From: Acinetobacter soli
GTDB taxonomy: Bacteria > Pseudomonadota > Gammaproteobacteria > Pseudomonadales > Moraxellaceae
DNA: 64,000 nucleotides
Direction: 5' to 3'
NCBI RefSeq assembly: GCF_000760595.1
Contig: NZ_BBNM01000006.1
Coordinates: 156,909 to 220,908 of the forward strand
Below, in pieces: positions 27,003 to 35,632 of this stretch (position 1 is its first letter; the number at the start of each line of letters is the position of its first letter). The position numbers and the translations under genes were made by a program. The notes beneath the pieces were generated by a model that made no database searches, was not told the DNA's origin, and saw only the letters and a program-made list of their open reading frames with translations.

Positions 27003-28376
27003 ATGTCTGATTCTTCCAATTTTCCCTCTAAAAACAACGATCAACTCGACCTTGTGTATGGTTTGAATGATCGGCCTGCACCGTTTGTCTCATTCCTGGC
27101 AGCTTTGCAACATTTACTCGCAATTATTGTTCCGATTGTGACACCAGGCTTGCTGATTTGTCTGGCATTGGGGGTTTCACGTGAAGAAACCAACATGATC
27201 TTGTCGATGTCATTGGTAATTTCTGGCGTTGCCACATTTTTACAATGTAAAAAAGTCGGCCCTTTAGGGGCTGGTCTTTTGATCGTGCAAGGTACCAGTT
27301 TTAACTTTATTGGCCCCATTATTGGGATTGGTAGCGCTATGGTGGCGGCCGGTACGCCTGTCAATCAAGTCATGGCTGCTATTTTTGGTGTGGTGATTGC
27401 CGGCTCATTTATTGAAATGGGTGTGTCGCGTATTTTACCTTGGATCAAAACCCTGATTACACCGCTGGTGACTGGTATTGTGGTGTTACTGATCGGACTC
27501 ACTTTAATCAAAGAAGGCCTGATCAGTATGGGCGGTGGTTATCAGGCCATGCAAGATCAGACCTTTGCCAGCAGCGATAACCTCATCATGTCATGTACGG
27601 TGTTGGCAATTATTATTCTTCTCAATCGTATTCAGGTGATCTGGATCAAGAGTTCTGCCATTCTGATTGCTTTAATTGTGGGATATATTCTTGCGGGTTT
27701 TATGGGTCATTTAAATTTTTCAGGTTTAAATGAAACACCATTGGTTCAGATTCCCACGCCTATGCATTTTGGGCTGAGTTTTTCATGGAGTCTGTTTATT
27801 CCAATGGCGTTTATTTATCTGGTGACTTCACTTGAAGCGATCGGAGACATTACCGCAACCAGTAAAATTTCAAATCAGGCGGTCAATGGCCCACAGTGGA
27901 TGCAACGAATTAAAGGTGGCGTACTGGTTAATGGCGCCAACTCGCTACTGGCGGGTCTGTTTAATACCTTTCCAAGCTCAGTATTTGCACAAAACAACGG
28001 CGTGATTCAGCTCACGGGTGTGGCCAGCCGCTATGTTGGGATTTGGATTGCGGTACTGCTGATTTTACTTGGACTGTTCCCTGCTGTTGCGGGCATTATT
28101 CAAGCCGTACCGCAAGCGGTTTTGGGTGGAGCTGTTATGGTCATGTTTGGTGCGGTGGCAGCATCAGGTATTAATATTTTATCTGGTATTCATTTAGATC
28201 GACGTGCCCTACTGATTATTGCCATTTCACTGGCACTGGGTTTAGGTGTTGCACAAGTACCGCAAATTCTGGAACACTTACCCGAATTGTTTAAAAATAT
28301 TTTTAGTTCAGGCGTGGCCACTGGTGGGCTTGCAGCACTGATCCTAAATATTGTTTTGCCTGAACATAAACAATAA
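27003..28376 (+). CDS. xanP: NCS2 purine permease, XanP-like
   Basis: Proton-coupled purine uptake at the inner membrane. The 457 residues form 14 helices of the NCS2 fold. QHLLAIIVPIVTPGLLIC and the QGTSFNFIGP motif match the xanthine transporters XanP/XanQ rather than UraA. The later substrate helices include TSLEAIGDITATS, with the conserved Glu, and QNNGVIQLTG. No purine catabolism genes are adjacent. Xanthine is the most likely substrate; other purines cannot be excluded. Confidence 0.85.
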   Translation: MSDSSNFPSKNNDQLDLVYGLNDRPAPFVSFLAALQHLLAIIVPIVTPGLLICLALGVSREETNMILSMSLVISGVATFLQCKKVGPLGAGLLIVQGTSFNFIGPIIGIGSAMVAAGTPVNQVMAAIFGVVIAGSFIEMGVSRILPWIKTLITPLVTGIVVLLIGLTLIKEGLISMGGGYQAMQDQTFASSDNLIMSCTVLAIIILLNRIQVIWIKSSAILIALIVGYILAGFMGHLNFSGLNETPLVQIPTPMHFGLSFSWSLFIPMAFIYLVTSLEAIGDITATSKISNQAVNGPQWMQRIKGGVLVNGANSLLAGLFNTFPSSVFAQNNGVIQLTGVASRYVGIWIAVLLILLGLFPAVAGIIQAVPQAVLGGAVMVMFGAVAASGINILSGIHLDRRALLIIAISLALGLGVAQVPQILEHLPELFKNIFSSGVATGGLAALILNIVLPEHKQ

Positions 28377-28397
28377 TTTAGATCGTATTTACATTTT

Positions 28398-28415
28398 GCC
28401 CAGTGAGAACTGGGC
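28398..28415 (+). terminator. xanP terminator
   Basis: Stem GCCCAGT / ACTGGGC with loop GAGA, then TTTGTTCTT, 22 bases after the stop. Confidence 0.75.
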
Positions 28416-28438
28416 TTTGTTCTTCATGAGAGATTAAG

Positions 28439-29464
28439 ATGGATCCACGCAGTGAAGTGGTACTTCGACAGCATCAATATTTTTCTGGCACGGTGCTATT
28501 GATCAATCCGCCTGCCGATGGCTTATGCCATGAACTGAATCAGCACGCGCAAGCGTCTGTTTGGACGTGGAATTTTGCCGATCATCAATATTTTGAACAG
28601 CAATCAATTGTGACCAGTTTTGGTGTACATTTTCCGTCGGTTACACCCGATCAGGTGATTATTTTTGTTCCCAAATCTAAAGAACTACTGCGCTATATTT
28701 TGCACGTGGTGGTCAGTCACCTCACTCAAGGCCAGTCTATTTTTTTGGTGGGTGAAAAAAAAGGGGGGGTAGAACGTGCTGCCAAACAGTTACTCGATTA
28801 TGGCAAGACCATAAAACTGGACAGTGCACGACATTGCCAGCTTTGGCAGACTAAAATAGACAAAACCGAGCAGTTGCGACCACTTGAACAGTGGGTACAA
28901 CAGTACACGGTTAAAGTTGCACAAAATAGCCTCACGGTCTGTGCATTACCAGGTGTATTTAGTCAGCGTCAGCTTGATGTCGGAACAGCCGTACTTTTAC
29001 CTTATCTTGAACAGATAAAATCGGGTAAACTTGCCGACTTCGGATGTGGTGCAGGGGTATTAAGTGCATCTTTAGCGCAGTTAAATCCGCAAAACAAGAT
29101 TTGCGCCATGGATGTGGATGCATTCGCACTATGTTCTACAGAGATGACATTTCGTCTAAATGGACTCAATCCGGATCAGTTACAGCTTTGTGCGGTAACG
29201 GGCATTCATGATGCACCATCGGATTTGGATGCTATTGTAAGTAATCCACCTTTTCACCAAGGGATTCATACCGACTATGCCGCCAGTGAGGGTCTGTGTA
29301 CAACAGCAAAAAAACACTTAAAGGCAAACGGTGAATTGTGGATCGTGGCGAATCGTTTTTTAAATTATCCCGTTTTGATTGAACAAGCCTTTGGCCAATG
29401 TCAAATAAAAGCAGATCAACAAGGCTTCAAGGTGCTTTATGCCAAAGCAACTTTAGGAAAGTAA
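28439..29464 (+). CDS. rsmC: 16S rRNA m2G1207 methyltransferase
   Basis: Methylates G1207 in the small ribosomal subunit using S-adenosylmethionine. The protein has the tandem methyltransferase layout of RsmC: a degenerate N-terminal copy (1-165) and an active C-terminal copy with [10 protein letters not shown] (near 201) and the catalytic SNPPFHQG near 263. It is 341 residues. An A8G7 homopolymer tract lies in the N-terminal half. The LysP-like gene starts only nine bases after the stop, so the pair probably shares an mRNA. Confidence 0.93.
   Translation: MDPRSEVVLRQHQYFSGTVLLINPPADGLCHELNQHAQASVWTWNFADHQYFEQQSIVTSFGVHFPSVTPDQVIIFVPKSKELLRYILHVVVSHLTQGQSIFLVGEKKGGVERAAKQLLDYGKTIKLDSARHCQLWQTKIDKTEQLRPLEQWVQQYTVKVAQNSLTVCALPGVFSQRQLDVGTAVLLPYLEQIKSGKLADFGCGAGVLSASLAQLNPQNKICAMDVDAFALCSTEMTFRLNGLNPDQLQLCAVTGIHDAPSDLDAIVSNPPFHQGIHTDYAASEGLCTTAKKHLKANGELWIVANRFLNYPVLIEQAFGQCQIKADQQGFKVLYAKATLGK
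28755..28769 (+). repeat. A8G7 homopolymer tract inside rsmC
   Basis: Eight A followed by seven G, read as GAA AAA AAA GGG GGG GTA (Glu-Lys-Lys-Gly-Gly-Val). It contains a zero-frame A AAA AAA slippery heptamer. A one-base indel would truncate RsmC: one shifted frame meets TAG at once, the other runs about 30 codons. Confidence 0.8.
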
Positions 29465-29473
29465 GGAATTTTC

Positions 29474-30937
29474 ATGAGCGAAACGACTCAACCTGATCAG
29501 CTCCAGCGTAAGCTAGGTGCTCGTCATTTAAATATGATTGCCATTGGTGGCTCAATTGGCACAGGTTTATTCCTTGCATCCGGCTCGACTATTGCCAATG
29601 CGGGACCTGGCGGTGCCCTGCTGGCCTACGTGCTCATCGGCGTCATGATTTACTTTTTGATGACCAGCCTAGGCGAACTGGCAACGCATAATCCAACCTC
29701 GGGCGCTTTCTTTACCTATGGTAACCGCTATGTAGAAGAAGGCTTCGGTTTCGCGCTGGGCTGGAACTACTGGTATAACTGGGCCATTACCGTAGCTTTT
29801 GAGCTGGTGGCAGTACAGTTGATTATGAAATTCTGGTTTCCCGACATTCCAGGATTTTACTGGAGTGCTATTTTCTTGGTGGTGATTTTTGCCATCAATG
29901 CCATGACCGTTAAGGGTTTTGGTGAAAGTGAATTCTGGTTTTCAATGGTCAAAGTGGTCGCAATTATTGCCTTTATCATTATTGGGATGGCCATGATTAT
30001 TAAAATCATGCTGACACCCAATATAGCCACTTTTGGCAACTGGACATACAAAGATGCGCCTTTCGTGGGCGGCTTGCAAGCGATGATTGGTGTGGCCATG
30101 ATTGCTGGATTTTCATTTCAGGGAACCGAGATGGTCGGCGTTGCGGCAGGTGAATCTAAAGATCCAAAACGTACTATTCCACTTGCAATCAAACAGATTT
30201 TCTGGCGAATTCTACTGTTTTATGTGGTCTGTATTTTTATCATTGGCACATTGGTCAGCTACGACGATCCACGTCTGCTTCAAGCAGCGCATAGCTCAGA
30301 TATTGCATTATCACCTTTTACCTTACTCTATGAAAAAGCAGGATTTGCCTTTGCTGCAAGTCTAATGAATGCAGTGATTTTAACTGCAATTCTTTCGGCT
30401 GGAAATTCGGGTATGTACTCCTCTACCCGCATGCTGTGGGATATGGCCAAAGAAGGCCGTGCGCCAAAATGGTTTGCTCGACTTGACCGTCGTGGCGTGC
30501 CAATGAATGCACTTTATGCCACTACAGCCATTGCAGCTTTGTGTTTCCTAACCACATTTATTGGACAACAGGAAGTCTTTAACTGGTTACTCAACATGTC
30601 AGGCATGTGTGGCTTCATTGTTTGGCTGGGTATTGCGATTTCACATTATCGTTTCCGTAAAGGCTATGTTACACAAGGTTATAAACTTGAAGATTTAGCC
30701 TATCGAGCCAAATTTTTTCCATTTGCACCGTGGTTTGCCTTTATTTTATGTTCGATTATTATTTTAGGACAAAACTATCAAGCCCTTCTGGGTGGCAAAA
30801 TCGACTGGATGGGATTACTCTCAACGTATATTAGTATCCCATTGTTCTTGGCAATCTGGTTAGGTTACAAATGGAAATACAAAACTAAATTGGTGACTTA
30901 CCAAGAGATGAATGTCAAAGCCGATAAAGATCTGTAA
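29474..30937 (+). CDS. lysP: APC-family amino acid permease, LysP-like
   Basis: A 487-residue inner-membrane amino acid:proton symporter with 12 helices. The N-terminal LGARHLNMIAIGGSIGTGLF and the YVEEGFGFALGWNYWYNWA stretch closely follow the lysine-specific permease LysP. GFSFQGTEMVGVAAGES marks the unwound helix 6 of the family. It lies nine bases after rsmC and is followed by a strong terminator. Lysine is inferred from motif similarity; related permeases take aromatic amino acids or GABA. Confidence 0.85.
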   Translation: MSETTQPDQLQRKLGARHLNMIAIGGSIGTGLFLASGSTIANAGPGGALLAYVLIGVMIYFLMTSLGELATHNPTSGAFFTYGNRYVEEGFGFALGWNYWYNWAITVAFELVAVQLIMKFWFPDIPGFYWSAIFLVVIFAINAMTVKGFGESEFWFSMVKVVAIIAFIIIGMAMIIKIMLTPNIATFGNWTYKDAPFVGGLQAMIGVAMIAGFSFQGTEMVGVAAGESKDPKRTIPLAIKQIFWRILLFYVVCIFIIGTLVSYDDPRLLQAAHSSDIALSPFTLLYEKAGFAFAASLMNAVILTAILSAGNSGMYSSTRMLWDMAKEGRAPKWFARLDRRGVPMNALYATTAIAALCFLTTFIGQQEVFNWLLNMSGMCGFIVWLGIAISHYRFRKGYVTQGYKLEDLAYRAKFFPFAPWFAFILCSIIILGQNYQALLGGKIDWMGLLSTYISIPLFLAIWLGYKWKYKTKLVTYQEMNVKADKDL

Positions 30938-30992
30938 TGCTAGTCACTTAATAGAGTAGACAACAACTCGATTATCCGTCACACTGTCAATG

Positions 30993-31016
30993 AAACCCAG
31001 CAATCGCTGGGTTTTT
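30993..31016 (+). terminator. lysP terminator
   Basis: Stem AAACCCAGC / GCTGGGTTT with loop AATC and a six-base T-run. Confidence 0.9.
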
Positions 31017-31073
31017 TATCCTTTGTACGAGGTATTAGTCATTTACACAAATCTTTAATTTTCAATAGGAAGC

Positions 31074-31244
31074 ATGATGAAACTCAAAGCTGCATCTAAA
31101 ATTCAGGCTAGAAATAAAGTCGCACTATCACCACTGCTTCAAAAAGGCGGCCTACATGAAACTGAACAACCGCGCACACAGCATCGCCGGGATCGTAAAC
31201 AAAGCAAACAATGGCTAAAACACGGGCATTACAACGAATTTTAA
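31074..31244 (+). CDS. 56-aa basic small protein
   Basis: An unlisted short frame starting MMKLKAASKIQAR. AGGA sits about six bases before the first ATG. The protein is very basic (at least 14 Lys and Arg), has no membrane segment, and contains a compact ALSPLLQKGGLHE motif followed by a charged RRDRKQSKQWLKH helix. The layout suggests an RNA- or ribosome-binding peptide. I recall similar short proteins as conserved unknowns in Acinetobacter but cannot name a family. It lies between the lysP terminator and the ompA terminator. Confidence 0.6.
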   Translation: MMKLKAASKIQARNKVALSPLLQKGGLHETEQPRTQHRRDRKQSKQWLKHGHYNEF

Positions 31245-31281
31245 GGTGAATACTATGAATTATTTAATTTCAATCAGACAA

Positions 31282-31311
31282 AAAAAAGCAGCTCCGAAGA
31301 GCTGCTTTTTT
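31282..31311. terminator. ompA terminator (bidirectional)
   Basis: Perfect stem AAAAAAGCAGCTC / GAGCTGCTTTTTT with loop CGAA, between the 56-aa gene and ompA. T-runs on both strands let it serve both. Confidence 0.92.
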
Positions 31312-31328
31312 ATTTGATCAAACTCAGA

Positions 31329-32381
31329 TTATTGAGCTTGTTGACCAGGCTGAACAGTTACTGTACGGCTACCAGTGATCGTAGCGAATACACGACGGTT
31401 CATTGCACGGCCTTCTTTCGTGCTGTTGTCAGCAATCGGTTGATCCCAAGCAAAACCTTGAGTTGTCAAACGAGCTGGATCGATGTTGTATTCGTTAACA
31501 AGTGAAGACTTCACAGAGTTTGCACGAGCCAAAGACAAACGTTCGTTCAACTTACGTGGACCAGTGTTGTCTGTGTGACCATCGATACGAGCAGTTGCGT
31601 TTGGATATTCAACCAATTTCTCAGCAACTTTCGCGATTTCTGGCTTGTATTGATCTTTGATGTTTGATTTGTTTGTATCAAAGAATACACGAAGTTCCAT
31701 GTTAAGATCTTCAGTCAACTCTTGTGGTTGAGGTTGAACTGGAGTTGGCTCAACTGGAGCAACTTCTACTACAGGCGCAGCAGGCTTCAAGTGACCGCCA
31801 AGAACAACGTTCAAACCAGCAAGTGCTGTGTAGTTCCAGAAGTCTTCATCGATGTTGTAAGTTGCACGCGCTTCAGTACGAAGAGACAATGCATCGTTCA
31901 AACGCCAGAACGCACCAACACCTGCATTACCCAAAGTACCTTCTTCAGTTGTACCGCGCGCGCCGCGTGGAACACCGTCAAAATCATACTTGTAGTGACC
32001 AGCACCTAGTAATACGTATGGCTTGATTTTGCTGTCATAGTTTTTGGTGATCAAATCAGAAGTAACGTAGAAGTTACCGTTGATTTGTTGTTGTTTGTAT
32101 TCAGCACCTGCTAGAGCACCGTCTACATCACCTTTAACTTGGTTATATTCAGCTTCGAAACCTAACCATGGAGTTAATTCAACACCAAGTGCTGCACCAA
32201 CAAACAAGTCGTCTTGAAGCTCAGGACCATTCGTTAGGTCACCTTTGTTTCCGCCGTTGTTGTGTTGAGAGTCTTGGAATGTGTAACCAAGTAATAATGG
32301 AGTTACTGTAACACCAGCATTAGCAGCAGCTAGTGGAGCAGCAACAAGCATAGTAGCAAGTGCAATACGACTCAATTTCAT
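31329..32381 (-). CDS. ompA: outer membrane protein OmpA
   Basis: Major outer-membrane protein that anchors to peptidoglycan and forms a slow porin; a known virulence factor in A. baumannii. The signal peptide ends near AANA (residue 22). An eight-strand barrel runs to about 200. A Pro/Val-rich linker ([14 protein letters not shown]) precedes the OmpA-like domain with IDGHTDNTG and [14 protein letters not shown], and the peptidoglycan-binding Asp and Arg near NIDPARL. It is 350 residues. GGAGG lies seven bases before the ATG, as expected for a highly expressed gene. Confidence 0.96.
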   Translation of the reverse strand: MKLSRIALATMLVAAPLAAANAGVTVTPLLLGYTFQDSQHNNGGNKGDLTNGPELQDDLFVGAALGVELTPWLGFEAEYNQVKGDVDGALAGAEYKQQQINGNFYVTSDLITKNYDSKIKPYVLLGAGHYKYDFDGVPRGARGTTEEGTLGNAGVGAFWRLNDALSLRTEARATYNIDEDFWNYTALAGLNVVLGGHLKPAAPVVEVAPVEPTPVQPQPQELTEDLNMELRVFFDTNKSNIKDQYKPEIAKVAEKLVEYPNATARIDGHTDNTGPRKLNERLSLARANSVKSSLVNEYNIDPARLTTQGFAWDQPIADNSTKEGRAMNRRVFATITGSRTVTVQPGQQAQ

Positions 32382-32767
32382 GGATATCCTCCAGAGATAA
32401 CAAATTGTTTGTTGTTCAAGCTCAGCCTAAAATTTATTTGGCTTCCTGAGATAAGCTATTTTTGTACCCCAGTTTTATTTTTAAGCTACTCACGTTGAAT
32501 CATACAAACACTTAAACTGATTTCCAAGTGCTTGATAACTTTAATCAAGTAAATTATTGACAAAATTACTTACAATTTCCGTTGTAATTCGGTAACTTTT
32601 TACTCAATTTATTTCTGTGAATAACCAACTCTTCACGCTTTCTTTATTTTAACAGCATTAAAACGCTTAGGTAATAAATATTTCAATTCGTTTATTTTTG
32701 CAACACGCTTAAGGTAATCAACTGTTAAAAAAAGAAAAAAACTACAAATGATGGACATTCCTTTACT
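32382..32767. other. ompA-fimT divergent intergenic region, 386 bp
   Basis: This strongly AT-rich region must hold the ompA promoter and leader and the fimT promoter. A short inverted repeat CTTGAT-N7-ATCAAG lies at 32530-32548. TTGACA near 32558 faces the fimT side but no good -10 follows at the right distance. No coding sequence seen. Confidence 0.55.
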
Positions 32768-33286
32768 ATGAATAACAATTTTTTAGGTTTTAGTTTAATT
32801 GAATTTCTCGTTACCATCACGGTTTTAAGCATTTTAATTGGTGTCGGAGTACCGACTTATCAGCATGTTATGGCGACTCAAGAAGCCAACCACATTCCAA
32901 GAACACTCACAATTCACATACAAAAAGCAAAGTCCGATGCGGTGCTGTATCGTCATAACGTTGTGCTCTGCCCGAGTATAGATAAGCAAACCTGCAGCGA
33001 CGACTGGAGCAAGGGCTTTATTGTATTTTTAGATCAAAACCGTAACCGGCAGCGAGATCTCAATGAAGATCTGTTGTCGAGTACAGACTGGAATACCCGT
33101 TATGGCATGCTATCTTGGAAAGGCACTTTGCAATCTAACCATTTGATGTTTCGGGCCGCAAGTGGCTTGCCAATCGGATCAAATGGAAGCTTTTATTATT
33201 GTTCGCAAAAAGTCAGTCATAAACGTCTGGTGATCAGCCGCATGGGGCACTTTCGTGTCGAAACCCTTGCCGACTGCCCAACATGA
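32768..33286 (+). CDS. fimT: GspH/FimT-family type IV pseudopilin
   Basis: Minor pilin-like protein for the type IV pilus or type II secretion. The short leader MNNNFLG is cut before Phe; the class III signal FSLIEFLV follows, with Glu at mature position 5, and one hydrophobic helix runs to about residue 28. The GspH domain has two Cys pairs (VVLCPS/QTCSD and YYCSQK/ADCPT) and is 172 residues. It stands alone; no pil genes surround it. FimT in Acinetobacter can act in DNA uptake, but that role is inferred here. Confidence 0.85.
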   Translation: MNNNFLGFSLIEFLVTITVLSILIGVGVPTYQHVMATQEANHIPRTLTIHIQKAKSDAVLYRHNVVLCPSIDKQTCSDDWSKGFIVFLDQNRNRQRDLNEDLLSSTDWNTRYGMLSWKGTLQSNHLMFRAASGLPIGSNGSFYYCSQKVSHKRLVISRMGHFRVETLADCPT

Positions 33287-33400
33287 GAACTGGACAGTCT
33301 AGCTATCCGATGTATGCACAAGCAGTATCAGCTTAAATTTTGACTATACTGCTGTCACGATCAAATACAACCGCATAATAACGAACTTGGAGTAAATAAC

Positions 33401-34576
33401 ATGACAGACGTCGTGATTGTCAATGGTGCACGTACCGCTATGGGCGGTTTTCAAGGTGCTTTATCTTCAGTTTCTGCGCCAGAGTTGGGTGCTGTAACCA
33501 TTAAAGAAGCGATCCACCGTGCTGGTTTAGCGCCTCACGATGTTGATGAAGTCATTTTAGGCTGCGTACTCCCAGCTGGTCTTAAACAAGGGCCTGCGCG
33601 CCAAGCCATGCGTCAAGCAGGTTTACCCGATCAAACGGGTGCTGTGACCATTAACAAACTTTGTGGTTCAGGCATGAAAGCCGTGATGCAGGCCACCGAT
33701 GCGATCAAAGCGGGAAGCGCTCAAATTGTAGTAGCCGGTGGTATGGAATCAATGAGCAATGCACCTTACATACTCAGTAAAGCTCGCGCTGGTTATCGTA
33801 TGGGGCACGGCGAAGTAAAAGATCATATGTTTTTAGATGGTTTGGAAGATGCCGAAACTGGCCGGCTCATGGGTTCTTTTGCTCAAGATATGGCCAGCCA
33901 GCGTCACTACACACGTCAACAAATGGATGATTTCGCAATTCGTTCGCTTCAACGTGCACAAACCGCTATTCAGGCTGGATATTTTAAGGATGAAATTGTA
34001 CCTGTCACGGTCACTTCGCGTAAAGGCGATGTTGTGGTCGAACAAGACGAGCAACCCCTGAACGCCAAACTTGATAAGATTCCGAGTTTAAAGCCTGCTT
34101 TTGCCAAAGATGGCACCATTACCGCTGCCAATTCGAGCTCAATTTCAGATGGCGCTTCGGCTCTAGTTTTATGCTCACATGAGCTTGCTATGCAGCGCGG
34201 GCTTGAACCACTGGCCAAGATTGTTGCGACTGCTTCCAACTCTCAGCACCCTTCGGAGTTTACCATTGCCCCTGTAGGTGCGATTGCAAAAGTTTTAGAC
34301 AAGGCTGGATGGCAAGCAGATGAAGTCGATTTATGGGAAATTAACGAAGCCTTTGCAATGGTGACCATGTGTGCGATTGATGATTTCAAACTGGACACCG
34401 AAAAAGTGAATATCCACGGTGGTGCATGTGCGCTCGGCCATCCTGTAGGCTCTACCGGTTCACGAATTATTCTGACGCTGATTCATGCACTGAAACGTAC
34501 CGGAGGACGCAAAGGTATTGCTGCCTTGTGTATTGGCGGTGGTGAAGCGACCGCGGTGGCCATTGAACTGCTCTGA
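33401..34576 (+). CDS. acetyl-CoA C-acetyltransferase (thiolase)
   Basis: Condenses or cleaves acetoacetyl-CoA. The nucleophile Cys is in NKLCGSGMKA (near residue 89). The later active-site elements NEAFAM, and GGACALGHPVGSTG with the His and second Cys, are all present. It is 391 residues, typical of AtoB/PhaA-type biosynthetic thiolases. GGAG lies about nine bases before the ATG. No 3-hydroxybutyryl genes are adjacent, so the pathway (ketone use, PHB or leucine breakdown) is unknown. A strong terminator follows. Confidence 0.92.
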   Translation: MTDVVIVNGARTAMGGFQGALSSVSAPELGAVTIKEAIHRAGLAPHDVDEVILGCVLPAGLKQGPARQAMRQAGLPDQTGAVTINKLCGSGMKAVMQATDAIKAGSAQIVVAGGMESMSNAPYILSKARAGYRMGHGEVKDHMFLDGLEDAETGRLMGSFAQDMASQRHYTRQQMDDFAIRSLQRAQTAIQAGYFKDEIVPVTVTSRKGDVVVEQDEQPLNAKLDKIPSLKPAFAKDGTITAANSSSISDGASALVLCSHELAMQRGLEPLAKIVATASNSQHPSEFTIAPVGAIAKVLDKAGWQADEVDLWEINEAFAMVTMCAIDDFKLDTEKVNIHGGACALGHPVGSTGSRIILTLIHALKRTGGRKGIAALCIGGGEATAVAIELL

Positions 34577-34600
34577 AACACTAAAAATCTATAGATGATG

Positions 34601-34627
34601 ACTCCCGCCTCAGCGGGAGTTTTTTTG
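34601..34627 (+). terminator. thiolase terminator
   Basis: Stem ACTCCCGC / GCGGGAGT with loop CTCA and a seven-base T-run. Confidence 0.93.
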
Positions 34628-34708
34628 TATTTTCCGATAAAAAATACTGTTTTTTGCTCAAAAGAGACTAAATTAAAAACATTATTATCATCGTTTAGGA
34701 TCACGCCG

Positions 34709-35155
34709 ATGCAGCTTAATCACTATCTCAACTTTGCTGGTGAAACCGAAGCCGCGTTTATCTTTTATCAATCGGTATTTGGTGGTCATTTTGCACAACT
34801 CACTCGATACGGGGATATCCCCGCCGAAGACGGCCAGTCGCTTTCCGATCTGCAACGTCAACAGATTTTGCATGTCTCTTTACCCATTAATGCCTATACC
34901 GTGCTGATGGGATCTGATATCAATGAACAATTCTGTGCAGCAGACTCGCGCGGACTCAGCAAAGGCAATAATCATTATATTTCGATTAATCTGGATCACG
35001 ATGAGACCGAGGCACGACGTCTTTTTAATTTACTCTCGGCAGGTGGACACATCGAGACGCAACTACAGAAAACCTTTTGGGGTGCCCTTTATGGCGCCTT
35101 TACCGATCAGTTCGGGATAAAGTGGATGGTCAATTGCCAGCTTGAATCGGTTTAA
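34709..35155 (+). CDS. VOC-superfamily protein (PhnB / 3-demethylubiquinone-like)
   Basis: A 148-residue cytosolic protein of the vicinal oxygen chelate fold, PhnB-like branch. The start at 34709 (MQLNHYLNF) has AGGA nine bases upstream; earlier in-frame codons run back into the terminator of the thiolase gene. ETEAAFIFYQSVFGG is the standard N-terminal signature, and FWGALYGAFTDQFGIKWMVN is the C-terminal one. These proteins are of unsettled function. It converges on the Gdx/SugE gene, 15 bp apart. Confidence 0.85.
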   Translation: MQLNHYLNFAGETEAAFIFYQSVFGGHFAQLTRYGDIPAEDGQSLSDLQRQQILHVSLPINAYTVLMGSDINEQFCAADSRGLSKGNNHYISINLDHDETEARRLFNLLSAGGHIETQLQKTFWGALYGAFTDQFGIKWMVNCQLESV

Positions 35156-35170
35156 ATTACTTCATTCGGC

Positions 35171-35488
35171 TTAATGTGTAGACAGTTTCATGAGTACCAA
35201 ACCCGAGACAATTAAGACAGCAGCGAGCATTCTCATGGCACTCACTGGCTCGTGCAATAGAAAAATCCCCAATACAAATGAGCCAATCGCACCGATTCCT
35301 GTCCAGACGGTATAGGCAGTACCAAGCGGTAGTGTACGCATTGAAATCGAGAGTAAAATAACGCTTAACAGCATAAAAATGATCGTTACAACGCTTGGCA
35401 CGAGTCGGGTAAAGCCTTCAGAGAGCTTCATCGAGTACGCCCATATCACTTCAAAAAAACCAGCAAGAATCAGAATCAACCAAGCCAT
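35171..35488 (-). CDS. gdx: SMR-family guanidinium exporter Gdx/SugE
   Basis: A 105-residue, four-helix small multidrug resistance protein. The Gdx/SugE subtype is marked by FFEVIWAYSMKLSEGFT, with the essential Glu13 and Trp16, and by the TAYTVWTGIGAIG stretch. Gdx proteins export guanidinium in exchange for protons. The start has AAGGA nine bases upstream. Two hairpins with CG-containing loops sit 21-68 bp upstream and resemble a guanidine-II riboswitch, consistent with the function. Confidence 0.9.
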   Translation of the reverse strand: MAWLILILAGFFEVIWAYSMKLSEGFTRLVPSVVTIIFMLLSVILLSISMRTLPLGTAYTVWTGIGAIGSFVLGIFLLHEPVSAMRMLAAVLIVSGLVLMKLSTH

Positions 35489-35508
35489 GCTTACATCCTT
35501 ATTGAATA

Positions 35509-35556
35509 ATCAGGTCGGCCTGATAATTTTCCCACTCTGGGGGAGGTCGTTCCTCC
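35509..35556 (-). promoter_or_regulatory. candidate guanidine-II (mini-ykkC) riboswitch upstream of gdx
   Basis: On the RNA strand, hairpin 1 is GGAGG-AACGA-CCTCC (35542-35556) and hairpin 2 is ATCAGG-CCGA-CCTGAT (35509-35524), separated by 17 bases. Guanidine-II RNAs are two small hairpins with ACGR loops before guanidine transport genes. Here hairpin 1 has ACGA with an extra A and hairpin 2 has CCGA, so it is a near match. The ribosome binding site follows hairpin 2 by about ten bases. Confidence 0.5.
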
Positions 35557-35632
35557 TTAATTTCAATACTTTAATATAGGATGGGTCGTTAAAAAAGCAA
35601 AAGCCCACATTATTGGTACATAATAAAATCAA

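Noticed and set aside
31256..31318. Short frame after the 56-aa gene (MNYLISIRQ)
   Set aside because: It runs straight through the ompA terminator hairpin, and its codons are those of the stem.
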